Origin: Methanothermococcus sp. SCGC AD-155-C09
GTDB taxonomy: Archaea > AGJL01 > Methanococci > Methanococcales > Methanococcaceae
Length of the DNA stretch: 44,006 nt
NCBI GenBank assembly: GCA_019561555.1
Contig: JAHEQB010000016.1
Span: 1 to 44,006 of the forward strand
Direction: 5' to 3'
The position numbers and the translations under genes are program-made. Shown here piece by piece: positions 37,416-44,006 of the stretch (positions are counted from its first letter, which is position 1; each line of letters starts with the position of its first letter). Under the pieces are notes generated by a model that did not search any database, was not told the DNA's origin, and saw only the letters and a program-made list of their open reading frames with translations.

Positions 37416-37715
37416 TTAATACTTCATTCTATCCTGAGGGGTTTTTACTTCATCAATTATTCTTTTTCCAGCAGCAACTTCATCTATGCTATGAATTACC
37501 CCATTCATTGATTCCACTACTCTTTTTATATTCTCATATTCCAACATCGTGCCTTCAATAGTAATTTTAATATTTTCTGTGGATTTATCTATTTCATAAA
37601 CTGTTATATTTACTCCCTCAACCTCCTCCAACATACATAGTTCCATGGCCAAATCTGTTAATTTAGGATCATGAGTTTTTAGAACATCCAATACTATTCT
37701 TCTTAGTCCTTGCAA
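37416..37715 (-). CDS. DUF211 family protein
   Basis: A 99-residue archaeal protein of the DUF211 family with a ferredoxin-like alpha/beta fold; function unknown. It shows RRIVLDVLKTHDPKLTDLA at the start and NGVIHSIDEVAAGKRIIDE near the end, both family signatures. The start is TTG at 37715 after GGAGGAGTAAAAA. It precedes priS by 23 bp and is probably cotranscribed with it. Confidence 0.85.
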   Translation of the reverse strand: MQGLRRIVLDVLKTHDPKLTDLAMELCMLEEVEGVNITVYEIDKSTENIKITIEGTMLEYENIKRVVESMNGVIHSIDEVAAGKRIIDEVKTPQDRMKY

Positions 37716-37784
37716 TTTTTACTCCTCCTTAATTTTTAATAAGTGTATTTTTATAAAATAGATATATAAAATTTACGATAAAAC

Positions 37785-38062
37785 TATAGTTAAGAGCATG
37801 ATTTTTTAAACTATAATATAAAAAATATAAAAAATAAAAATAATTAAAAAAATTAAAAATTAAAAAAATAAAATTAAAATAACCTAAATCCTAAAATATA
37901 GGGAGAAATTAAACATTTAGAGAAATAAAAGAAAGTAAATACTTAAAAAGTAGAAATCCCATAACCTACCCACCTCCCCTTACACCCCTAAGCACTGGAA
38001 GTGCAGAGAAATCCTTTAAGTATATGACACTATATCCCTAATAGGTTTAAAATTTATATGCT
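37785..38062 (+). repeat. Type A dispersed repeat, copy A7 (full length)
   Basis: The left terminus TATAGTTAAGAGCATGATTT is followed by TTTTAAACTATAATA. The right end, inverted, reads TATAATCAAGCATATAAATT then TTAAACCTATTA, a terminal match of about 30 bp. The core has GTAGAAATCCCATAACCTAC, CCCCTAAGCACTGGAAGTGC (perfect stem) and AGAGAAATCCTTTAAGTATA. Confidence 0.8.
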
Positions 38063-38099
38063 TGATTATAATTCCTTTTGTTTTATTATAATTTTAATT

Positions 38100-38260
38100 A
38101 AATCTATATGGCTCCTTTTCCATTTTTGGATATAAATAGTATATGATCTATAATTCCTATTGGATCTGCTACTTTTTAATATCTATCCCTCTTAAAGATG
38201 TTCTATGAAGTAGATTTCTTCCTTTTTTATTTATTGTTTTTTAAAATCTTAGATTAATTT
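38100..38260 (-). repeat. Degenerate type B repeat, B10
   Basis: On the minus strand it begins TAATCTAAGATTTTAAAAAA and keeps AGAAATCTACTTC and TATTAAAAAGTAGCAGATCC, but lacks a clear AAGCAC core. It lies beside copy A7, as other type B copies lie beside type A. Confidence 0.3.
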
Positions 38261-38534
38261 TTATTTTATTATTTTATTATTATTTTTATTCTTAGTATAA
38301 TTTTTTAAGATAATAAATTTTAATTAATTTTATATTATTCTTGATTTATTTTTTATATTTTTATAATTTTTTAAATTTTTATTTTTTTAATATATTTAAA
38401 ATTATTATACTATCATTCAACAATTCTATGGAATAGAACATATAAAGTTTATAACACTAAATAAATATTTAAATACCTTAAGAAAAATTTTTATTTTAAA
38501 TAATATCATAATCATAACAATCTGAGGAGAAATA

Positions 38535-39296
38535 ATGAATATTCTCAAAAAGATAATAATGCCCTTGTTAGGCCTCTTACTATGGGAACTTTTGGCAATA
38601 TGGTTAAATAACCCTGTAATCATCCCCCCTGTGGAGAGTGTAATTAACATCTTAATGAACCCTCAAACTTCAGTCCTTGGAACAGGTAATTTAATTGAAA
38701 ATACCATTGTAAGTATAAAGAGGGTAATCTCTGGGTTTATTATTGCAGGAATTATTGGCATACCCCTTGGAATATTCATGGGGTATTTTTCAACAATTAT
38801 GGATCTCTTTGATACCCTTATAGAACTTCTAAGACCAATACCTCCCCTTGCCTGGGTGCCCTTAGCCCTTGCATGGTTTGGTATTGGGGAAACCTCCATG
38901 CTATTTATTATATTTATAGGGGCATTTTTTCCAATACTACTTAATACCATTGCAGGGGTAAAAAGTGTTCCAAAAATACTGATAGAATCCATTGAAACAT
39001 TGGGAGCCAAAGAGAAGGATATTCTCTTAAAAATAATATTGCCTGCCTCCTCTCCAAGTATATTAACAGGACTAAGGGTAGGGGCAGGTATAGCCTGGAT
39101 GTGTGTTGTGGCTGCTGAAATGCTCCCAGGAAGTAATTCTGGCTTAGGATATTTAATCATGTATGCCTATTCACTAAGTAGGATGGATATAGTAGTGGCC
39201 TCCATGGTTATAATAGGCATGATTGGATTAATATTAGATAGAGGGCTAAAATATTTGGAAAATAGATACTTTAAATGGAAATCTTTGACAAAATAA
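38535..39296 (+). CDS. ABC transporter permease (SsuC/TauC type)
   Basis: Inner-membrane permease of the nitrate/sulfonate/taurine-type ABC importers; 253 residues with about six membrane helices. The coupling (EAA-like) loop reads ESIETLGAKEKDILLKIILP, and RVGAGIAWMCVVAAEMLPG is typical of this subfamily. The start follows CTGAGGAGAAATA. The ATPase gene begins 15 bp after its end. No substrate-binding protein gene lies on either side. The substrate cannot be assigned; molybdate-, sulfonate- and thiamin-precursor-type systems share this architecture. Confidence 0.9.
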   Translation: MNILKKIIMPLLGLLLWELLAIWLNNPVIIPPVESVINILMNPQTSVLGTGNLIENTIVSIKRVISGFIIAGIIGIPLGIFMGYFSTIMDLFDTLIELLRPIPPLAWVPLALAWFGIGETSMLFIIFIGAFFPILLNTIAGVKSVPKILIESIETLGAKEKDILLKIILPASSPSILTGLRVGAGIAWMCVVAAEMLPGSNSGLGYLIMYAYSLSRMDIVVASMVIIGMIGLILDRGLKYLENRYFKWKSLTK

Positions 39297-39310
39297 AATT
39301 GGTGTTTCTA

Positions 39311-40096
39311 ATGTCTGCCATATTGGAAATCAAAAATGTTGTTAAAAAATTTATAAGTGAAAAAAAGGAAGTTCTTGCAGTGGATAATGTTAATTTTTAT
39401 GTTAAACATAATGAATTTTTATCCATAGTTGGACCCAGTGGATGTGGTAAATCTACCTTATTAAGGATGATTGCCGGCCTTGAGACTCCCACCTCTGGGG
39501 AAATTCTTATGGAGGGAAGAAAAATTAAAGGACCAGGTGCAGAAAGGGGAATGGTATTCCAGCAATATACTCTATTACCTTGGAGAAAGGTTTTGGATAA
39601 TGTAGCAATTGGATTGGAAATAAAAGGAATACCAAAAAAGGAGAGATATGAAATTTCAAGGAAGTTTATAAAAATGATAGGATTGGAGGGTTTTGAGGAT
39701 TCCTATCCCTATGAACTTAGTGGAGGTATGCAACAGAGAGTTGCCATTGGGAGAACCTTGGCAAATGATCCTAAGATAGTACTTATGGATGAGCCCTTTG
39801 GGGCCTTGGATACTCAGACTAGGACCATATTACAAAATGAACTTTTGAGGATATGGAATAAAGATAAAAAAACAGTTTTATTTGTGACCCATAGTGTAGA
39901 TGAGGCCATTTATCTATCAGATAGGGTTATCATAATGACTGCACGACCTGGAAGAATAAAGGATATTATTCCCATAGATTTAGATAGACCTAGAAAGAGA
40001 AACTCTATGGAATTTATAGAGTATAAAAAGAAGATAGTGGATAAATTAAAGGATGAAGTACTTAAAACATATAATATGAACAATTATTCTATTTAG
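39311..40096 (+). CDS. ABC transporter ATP-binding protein (SsuB/TauB type)
   Basis: ATPase partner of the preceding permease; 261 residues. It shows Walker A GPSGCGKST, Q-loop QQYTLLPW, signature LSGGMQQR, Walker B IVLMDEPFGALD and the H-loop VTHSVDEA. ARPGRIKDIIPIDLDRPR near the C-terminus is typical of the nitrate/sulfonate group. I chose ATG 39311, four bases after GGTGTT; an in-frame ATG at 39275 overlaps the permease gene and would add twelve residues. Downstream genes encode two regulators. Confidence 0.92.
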   Translation: MSAILEIKNVVKKFISEKKEVLAVDNVNFYVKHNEFLSIVGPSGCGKSTLLRMIAGLETPTSGEILMEGRKIKGPGAERGMVFQQYTLLPWRKVLDNVAIGLEIKGIPKKERYEISRKFIKMIGLEGFEDSYPYELSGGMQQRVAIGRTLANDPKIVLMDEPFGALDTQTRTILQNELLRIWNKDKKTVLFVTHSVDEAIYLSDRVIIMTARPGRIKDIIPIDLDRPRKRNSMEFIEYKKKIVDKLKDEVLKTYNMNNYSI

Positions 40097-40237
40097 AACA
40101 TTAAGTATAAATATTAGGAATATTATAATAACTTATGGGAATATTTTTAATTTATTTTTTAGGATATAAAATAACCCTATTTTTAATAACCATTATATAT
40201 TTATTAATATATTCTAATATATCTTAAATGTGATATA

Positions 40238-41086
40238 ATGTTGAGAGGAAAAGATGCTACCTTAGCAGCAATTATTGAAACTATATTGAATGATGAACCA
40301 GAAACCCAGGATGAAATAGCCAAAAAATTGAATATTAGTAGAAGATATGTTGCAAAATTATTAAAGCCCCTAATAGATGACAGGATAGTACTCCATCCCT
40401 ATATCGTAGATATGAACAAATTATCAAAGTTGGAGATATATGGCAACATTGAGAAGCCCTTGTATAATGTTATGGCATTATTTGATAAAATGGGAAAGAA
40501 TGTACTATACAATTTAGATAAAGTATTCAATGCATTAAAAACTCGTAATTTAGAGGATGCAAAGAGCATTATCTTTCAAGATTATGCACTAAATAAATTG
40601 GAGGAAGAGATACATCTATCTATTAAAATGGATAACCTTAAATATCTACCAATGGAACAAACAATACTTCTATCCTCAATAGCCTCAAATATTGAACGAT
40701 GTGGGGACTATTTATCAAATATTGCAGAGGAAATTACAAATGGACTATATATAAAAGATTACCTACATGAGGATATTAATGAGATCCATGATATAATTAG
40801 AAAAATGTTTATTATATCCATGGATATGGCATTAAATAAAAAAATGACCTTTGAGATATATGATTTAGAGAAGAAACTACATGAAAAATTAAATAAGATT
40901 ATGAAGGATTTGGTGGAGAATGAAAAATGTAAATCAAATAATATAAATTACTATATTCAATTTGGAATGTTTTTAAAGGATATTGAAAGATTTGGAGACA
41001 GATGTATAAAAATATTTAAAGTATCAAGGGAATTTTACTATGGGCCATTGCAAGAGGGTTCTGGCGATATTAAAAAGGACAGTTAA
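40238..41086 (+). CDS. HTH-PhoU domain regulator
   Basis: A 282-residue protein with an N-terminal winged-helix DNA-binding domain (about residues 5-60, DEIAKKLNISRRYVAKLLKP) joined to a PhoU domain of two helical repeats. The repeats carry the metal-binding PhoU signatures IERCGDYLSNIAEE and IERFGDRCIKIFK. PhoU proteins signal phosphate status; the fused HTH suggests direct promoter binding, a form known in archaea. The start follows TGTGATATA. It precedes the NikR-like gene by 21 bp, and no phosphate transporter gene is in the window. Confidence 0.88.
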   Translation: MLRGKDATLAAIIETILNDEPETQDEIAKKLNISRRYVAKLLKPLIDDRIVLHPYIVDMNKLSKLEIYGNIEKPLYNVMALFDKMGKNVLYNLDKVFNALKTRNLEDAKSIIFQDYALNKLEEEIHLSIKMDNLKYLPMEQTILLSSIASNIERCGDYLSNIAEEITNGLYIKDYLHEDINEIHDIIRKMFIISMDMALNKKMTFEIYDLEKKLHEKLNKIMKDLVENEKCKSNNINYYIQFGMFLKDIERFGDRCIKIFKVSREFYYGPLQEGSGDIKKDS

Positions 41087-41107
41087 ATTATAAATAATGG
41101 TGTATTT

Positions 41108-41515
41108 ATGGTAAATGTTGAGAGAATTAGTGTATCCTTTCCCAAATTTCTTTTAAAGGAGATTGACGAAATTGCAGAAAAAAAAGGATATTCTAGTAGA
41201 AGCGAATTTATACGGGATTCAGTTAGAAAATATGTCTTAGAGAGTAATCAACTTGACAAAGGGGGAATTATTAGTGGGATTATCGTTGTAGTCTATTCTC
41301 CAACAAAAAACGCCATGGAAAAAATGAGTAGGGCCTACTTTGAACATAACAATATAATAAAATCCATAAATCAATCCTATATTAAAACATCCTGTGGAAA
41401 AAACAAAAAAGTGGAAACATTTATTATAGAGGGCAATTCAGAGAACATTTCCAATTTTTATGATAAAATATCTAATTTAGAGGGTAAAGTATATGATAAA
41501 ATAATTATTTTTTAA
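41108..41515 (+). CDS. NikR-like ribbon-helix-helix regulator lacking nickel ligands
   Basis: A 135-residue protein with NikR architecture: an N-terminal ribbon-helix-helix (ERISVSFPKFLLKEIDEIAE, then RSEFIRDSVRKYV) and a C-terminal ACT-like domain with GIIVVVYSPTKNAMEKM. Canonical NikR binds square-planar nickel through three histidines and a cysteine. Here the whole protein has one histidine (H80); the HxH segment is replaced by QSYIKTSC, keeping at most C96. It therefore should not sense nickel in the known way. The start follows GGTGTATTT. Likely in one operon with HTH-PhoU. Confidence 0.85.
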   Translation: MVNVERISVSFPKFLLKEIDEIAEKKGYSSRSEFIRDSVRKYVLESNQLDKGGIISGIIVVVYSPTKNAMEKMSRAYFEHNNIIKSINQSYIKTSCGKNKKVETFIIEGNSENISNFYDKISNLEGKVYDKIIIF

Positions 41516-42211
41516 TTTTAATATTCTATAAATGGGGCGATATATTTATATTAATTTATTTTTTATAATTTAAAATATATTTTTAATAATATTTATATAA
41601 TAATACTTCTAATAAATATTAATATATCATTTTGTATATATATTTAAATATAATATTAATATAAAATTAATTATTTTAAAAAAATATTATAAAAAATAAA
41701 AACGAATAAAAAAATAAATAAATAAAAAAAGGAATTTATATAATCATAAAACATCTAAAGGAAATAAAAAGATCAGAGAACAAAAAGACAGGATGTTAAA
41801 AGATGGCAGATCTATGGGTATTATAAGACCAAACTATTGTACCTAAGAAACATTACAAAAAGAATATAAATATTTGTTAAAATTTCAATAACAAATAAAG
41901 TAAGTTTAAAAAATAAATAAATTAATAATATAAAATTTATTTTTTAAACAATTGTAAGAGAAAGATCTTTAAATGTAAAAAGCCAATAAAAAATAACTTT
42001 AAAAAGTAATATCATTTTAGTGTTTTTTAGAAGATCTTAGAGGAGGTTTAAGATTTATTTACTTGATTATAAATTTTTTTATTTATAATTTATGTTTATA
42101 TATTCAATTTCAAAGCTTCATTCAATTTATTAAATTTATTAATTATATTAAATTTTTATATTTTTAAACTTTTTTATATTTTATAATTATTTAATTGCCC
42201 ATAGGGAAATT
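41516..42211. other. Intergenic region with a decayed repeat-like stretch
   Basis: The first 220 bp are almost pure A/T. Around 41745-41900 the phrases AAACATCTAAAGGAAATAAAA and GTACCTAAGAAACATTAC recall type B copy B6 but no core is kept. Near 42030 AGAAGATCTTAGAGGAGGTT stands out from the background. I find no ORF, tRNA or clear promoter other than the SD-like AGGGAAATT before the next gene. Confidence 0.35.
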
Positions 42212-43423
42212 ATGGATTTTGAGAAATACAATGTTATTGTTGTTGGAGGAGGCCCAGCAGGCTGCATTACTGGAGAACATATAAAGAATCACAAGGTATT
42301 AATAATTGAAGAGCACAGTACCATAGGAGTTCCCCTGCAATGTGCTGGATTAATAAGTAAAAGGGGAGTAGAGGAATTGGGAAATCCCCAAGGTGTGGTA
42401 AATAAAATTAAGGGAGCCTACATTTATTCAAAAAACAAAAGTATAAAGATTGGAAATGAGGAGATTAGGGCCTATGTATTTGAGAGAAAGATTATGGATA
42501 AGGATATTGCAAAGAGAACTTCAAAAAAAGTTGATTTTTTATTAAAGGCCCATGGAAAATTAATTAAAACCCCAAATAACCCTAAAAAAAATAAAGGAGG
42601 ACTGTTGAATGATCTAAATAATTTATTGAAGGAAAGTAAGGGCAATAACTACTCTCTATTGATTAACCATATGGGGGAAACTTACAGGGTAGATCCTAAG
42701 ATTATAGTTGGAGCCGATGGCGTAAGATCCAGTATTGGAAGATCTGCTAATATTCCAATGAATAGGGAGATATTATCAGGGGCCCAGATTGAATTAATTA
42801 ACGTGGATGTGGATGATGACTTTGTTTATGTATTCTTGGATAAATCCTACTGTAGGGACTTTTTTATATGGATAATTCCCATGGGAAAGGATAGGGTAAG
42901 GGTTGGGTTATGTGATAGTTCAAATGCCTACAATAAACTTATTAATTTTATAAATAACCATCCAATAGCCTCTCAAATGTTAAAAAACGCTATTCCTGTG
43001 GAGTTCTCAGTTGGAGCCCTTCCCATAGGTTATCTAAAAAATACTGTAAAAGGAAATCTTCTTCTTGTTGGTGATGCAGCAGGCCAGGTAAAACCTATAA
43101 GTGGAGGGGGATTATACTACGGAGCAAAAAGTGCTAAGATCTGTGGAAAAATAATAGATGAATATTTGATGGAGAATAAATATGATCTTAAATACTTAAA
43201 AAATTATGAAACCCTATGGAAAAGGGAAATTGGAGGAGAAATTGATTTTGGAATTAAATTTAGAAGTATTTTAAAAAAAATGAATAATGATAACATAGAT
43301 AAACTTTTGGAATTTGTTATAGATAATGGATTTATTGAATATGTAGTTAAAAAGGGAGATATGGACAACCCTTCAAAGGTTTTAAGGGATATACTTAAGG
43401 GGTATTTGGGAAATTTATTTTAA
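42212..43423 (+). CDS. Geranylgeranyl reductase family FAD protein (digeranylgeranylglycerophospholipid reductase-like)
   Basis: A 403-residue flavoprotein of the geranylgeranyl reductase family. In archaea such enzymes saturate the isoprenoid chains of membrane ether lipids. It shows the FAD-binding VVGGGPAGC near the N-terminus, the family motif QCAGLISKRGVEELG, GADGVRSSIGR in the middle and LLVGDAAGQVKPISGGGL for the second FAD contact. No membrane span is evident; membrane association would be peripheral. Paralogues are common in methanogens, so the exact substrate is not certain. Confidence 0.88.
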   Translation: MDFEKYNVIVVGGGPAGCITGEHIKNHKVLIIEEHSTIGVPLQCAGLISKRGVEELGNPQGVVNKIKGAYIYSKNKSIKIGNEEIRAYVFERKIMDKDIAKRTSKKVDFLLKAHGKLIKTPNNPKKNKGGLLNDLNNLLKESKGNNYSLLINHMGETYRVDPKIIVGADGVRSSIGRSANIPMNREILSGAQIELINVDVDDDFVYVFLDKSYCRDFFIWIIPMGKDRVRVGLCDSSNAYNKLINFINNHPIASQMLKNAIPVEFSVGALPIGYLKNTVKGNLLLVGDAAGQVKPISGGGLYYGAKSAKICGKIIDEYLMENKYDLKYLKNYETLWKREIGGEIDFGIKFRSILKKMNNDNIDKLLEFVIDNGFIEYVVKKGDMDNPSKVLRDILKGYLGNLF

Positions 43424-43431
43424 AGTAATTA

Positions 43432-43860
43432 TTATATTGATAGAATAATCCCTATTATGAGAATATCCAATATCAGAGTAATAATGGAATTTATCATAAC
43501 TATTTTTGTTCCAAGTTTTACTCCAAATAATGAAACATGTAGGGGCAGAGAGTGTTTTACATACCTTGATGAGAGAGTTATTACATTTCCAATAATAAGG
43601 CCTATTAATACCTCCTTACTATTTAAAACGTTTTCATTTAATAGCCCTCCTGCCATAATAATGGCTCCCTGAACATTTATTACTTCCGTTAAGGCTATCA
43701 ATCCAACATTTGGGTTTAAGTTAAGAATATTGGTTATTGGAGTTATTATGTTATTTAAGTAATTAAATACTCCAATATTGGATAAAAATATAACCAAAAA
43801 CATGGTAATAAACATTATAGGTATTATAGGGTCTTCTTTATATTCCCATCTAAATAATTT
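43432..43860 (-). pseudogene. Nucleoside-recognition (Gate) domain membrane protein, 3' part only
   Basis: The minus strand has an open frame of 142 codons that starts right after an in-frame TAG at 43861-43863 and encodes KLFRWEYKEDPIIPI before its first methionine. The rest holds about four hydrophobic segments and the Gate-type stretch NPNVGLIALTEVINVQGAI, IGLIIGNVITLSSRYVKHS and LFGVKLGTKIV. Family members are about twice this long, so the 5' half is missing; no frame to the right continues it. No ribosome binding site precedes the internal ATGs. It is convergent with the reductase gene, 8 bp apart. Confidence 0.65.
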
Positions 43861-44006
43861 CTAAATACTCTCCTTTTATATTAAATCTAAATCTAAATAC
43901 CTTCCTCATTAAGGGGACAGAAGGAAAATGCTTATTTACAACAAATACTAAATTATAGGCGTGTAATCACGATAGAATAAAAGACATTTTCTATAATCTA
44001 ATTTAT
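43861..44006. other. Unassigned right-edge sequence
   Basis: More complex than the usual A/T spacer: CCTTCCTCATTAAGGGGACA then GAAGG (CCTTC/GAAGG can pair), and CGTG-taat-CACG near 43961. None of the three minus-strand frames continues the truncated gene. It does not match repeat types A or B. A single unit cannot be called a CRISPR repeat. Confidence 0.3.

Noticed and set aside
43880-43910. Possible single CRISPR repeat (CTTCCTCATTAAGGGGACAG with short symmetry)
   Set aside because: Only one unit before the window ends, no second copy or cas gene, so an array cannot be supported.

Overview
The window is a chromosomal segment of a methanogenic archaeon, almost certainly of the order Methanococcales (Methanococcus/Methanothermococcus-like). 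The evidence is the very AT-rich, A/T-tract intergenic DNA, GGTGAT-type ribosome binding sites before most starts, archaeal r-proteins and a complete A-type ATP synthase operon. SepCysS (tRNA-dependent Cys synthesis), archaeal primase PriS, several archaeal-only families (UPF0280, DUF531, DUF22, DUF211, HVO_0476) and a Thr-Pro-Tyr-Lys-Asp tRNA cluster with a 5S-like remnant also point there.

Layout: 0.7-7.0 kb (+ strand) holds Mrp/Nbp35 ATPase, a purine phosphoribosyltransferase, a 722-aa secreted protein of unknown function with internal repeats, a DUF354 protein, and a UPF0280 gene whose 5' end is frameshifted in a 9-A run. 7.8-16.7 kb (- strand) holds S19 and L2, a 21-codon tail of L23 cut off at a perfect inverted repeat, PmbA/TldE, an MBL-fold hydrolase, AroE, SepCysS, S3Ae, an HVO_0476 zinc protein and S2. 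17.4-29.0 kb (+) holds DUF531, the nine-gene ATP synthase operon (H-I-K-E-C-F-A-B-D) and DUF22. 29.7-33.5 kb holds ThrB, a CooC-like ATPase, a VTT/DedA-type membrane protein and PdxS. 34.1-34.9 kb is the tRNA cluster with a box A/box B promoter, a 5S fragment and a duplicated Lys-Asp pair. 35-43.9 kb holds a six-cluster polyferredoxin, PriS, DUF211, an ABC permease/ATPase pair without a binding protein, an HTH-PhoU regulator, a NikR-like regulator lacking the nickel ligands, a geranylgeranyl-reductase-family protein, and a 5'-truncated nucleoside-recognition membrane protein.

The most unusual content is between the genes. Most long gaps hold members of a dispersed AT-rich repeat family of about 280-330 bp. 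Type A copies have imperfect terminal inverted repeats (TATAGTTAAGAACATAAT at the left; its inverse at the right) and a conserved GC-richer core (TCCTAAGCACTG...GAGGAAA...TCCTTTAAGTAT) that can form small hairpins with apparently compensatory changes. Type B copies share the left and core sequence but have a different right end, and often lie next to a type A copy. One half-copy of type A is a perfect 149-bp inverted match to the left window edge, exactly where L23 is broken. This marks either a recent rearrangement or an assembly/amplification chimera.

The housekeeping gene calls are secure. The nature of the repeats (MITE-like element, RNA gene or both), the cause of the L23 break, and the function of the secreted protein and of the ABC/PhoU/NikR-like cluster remain inference.
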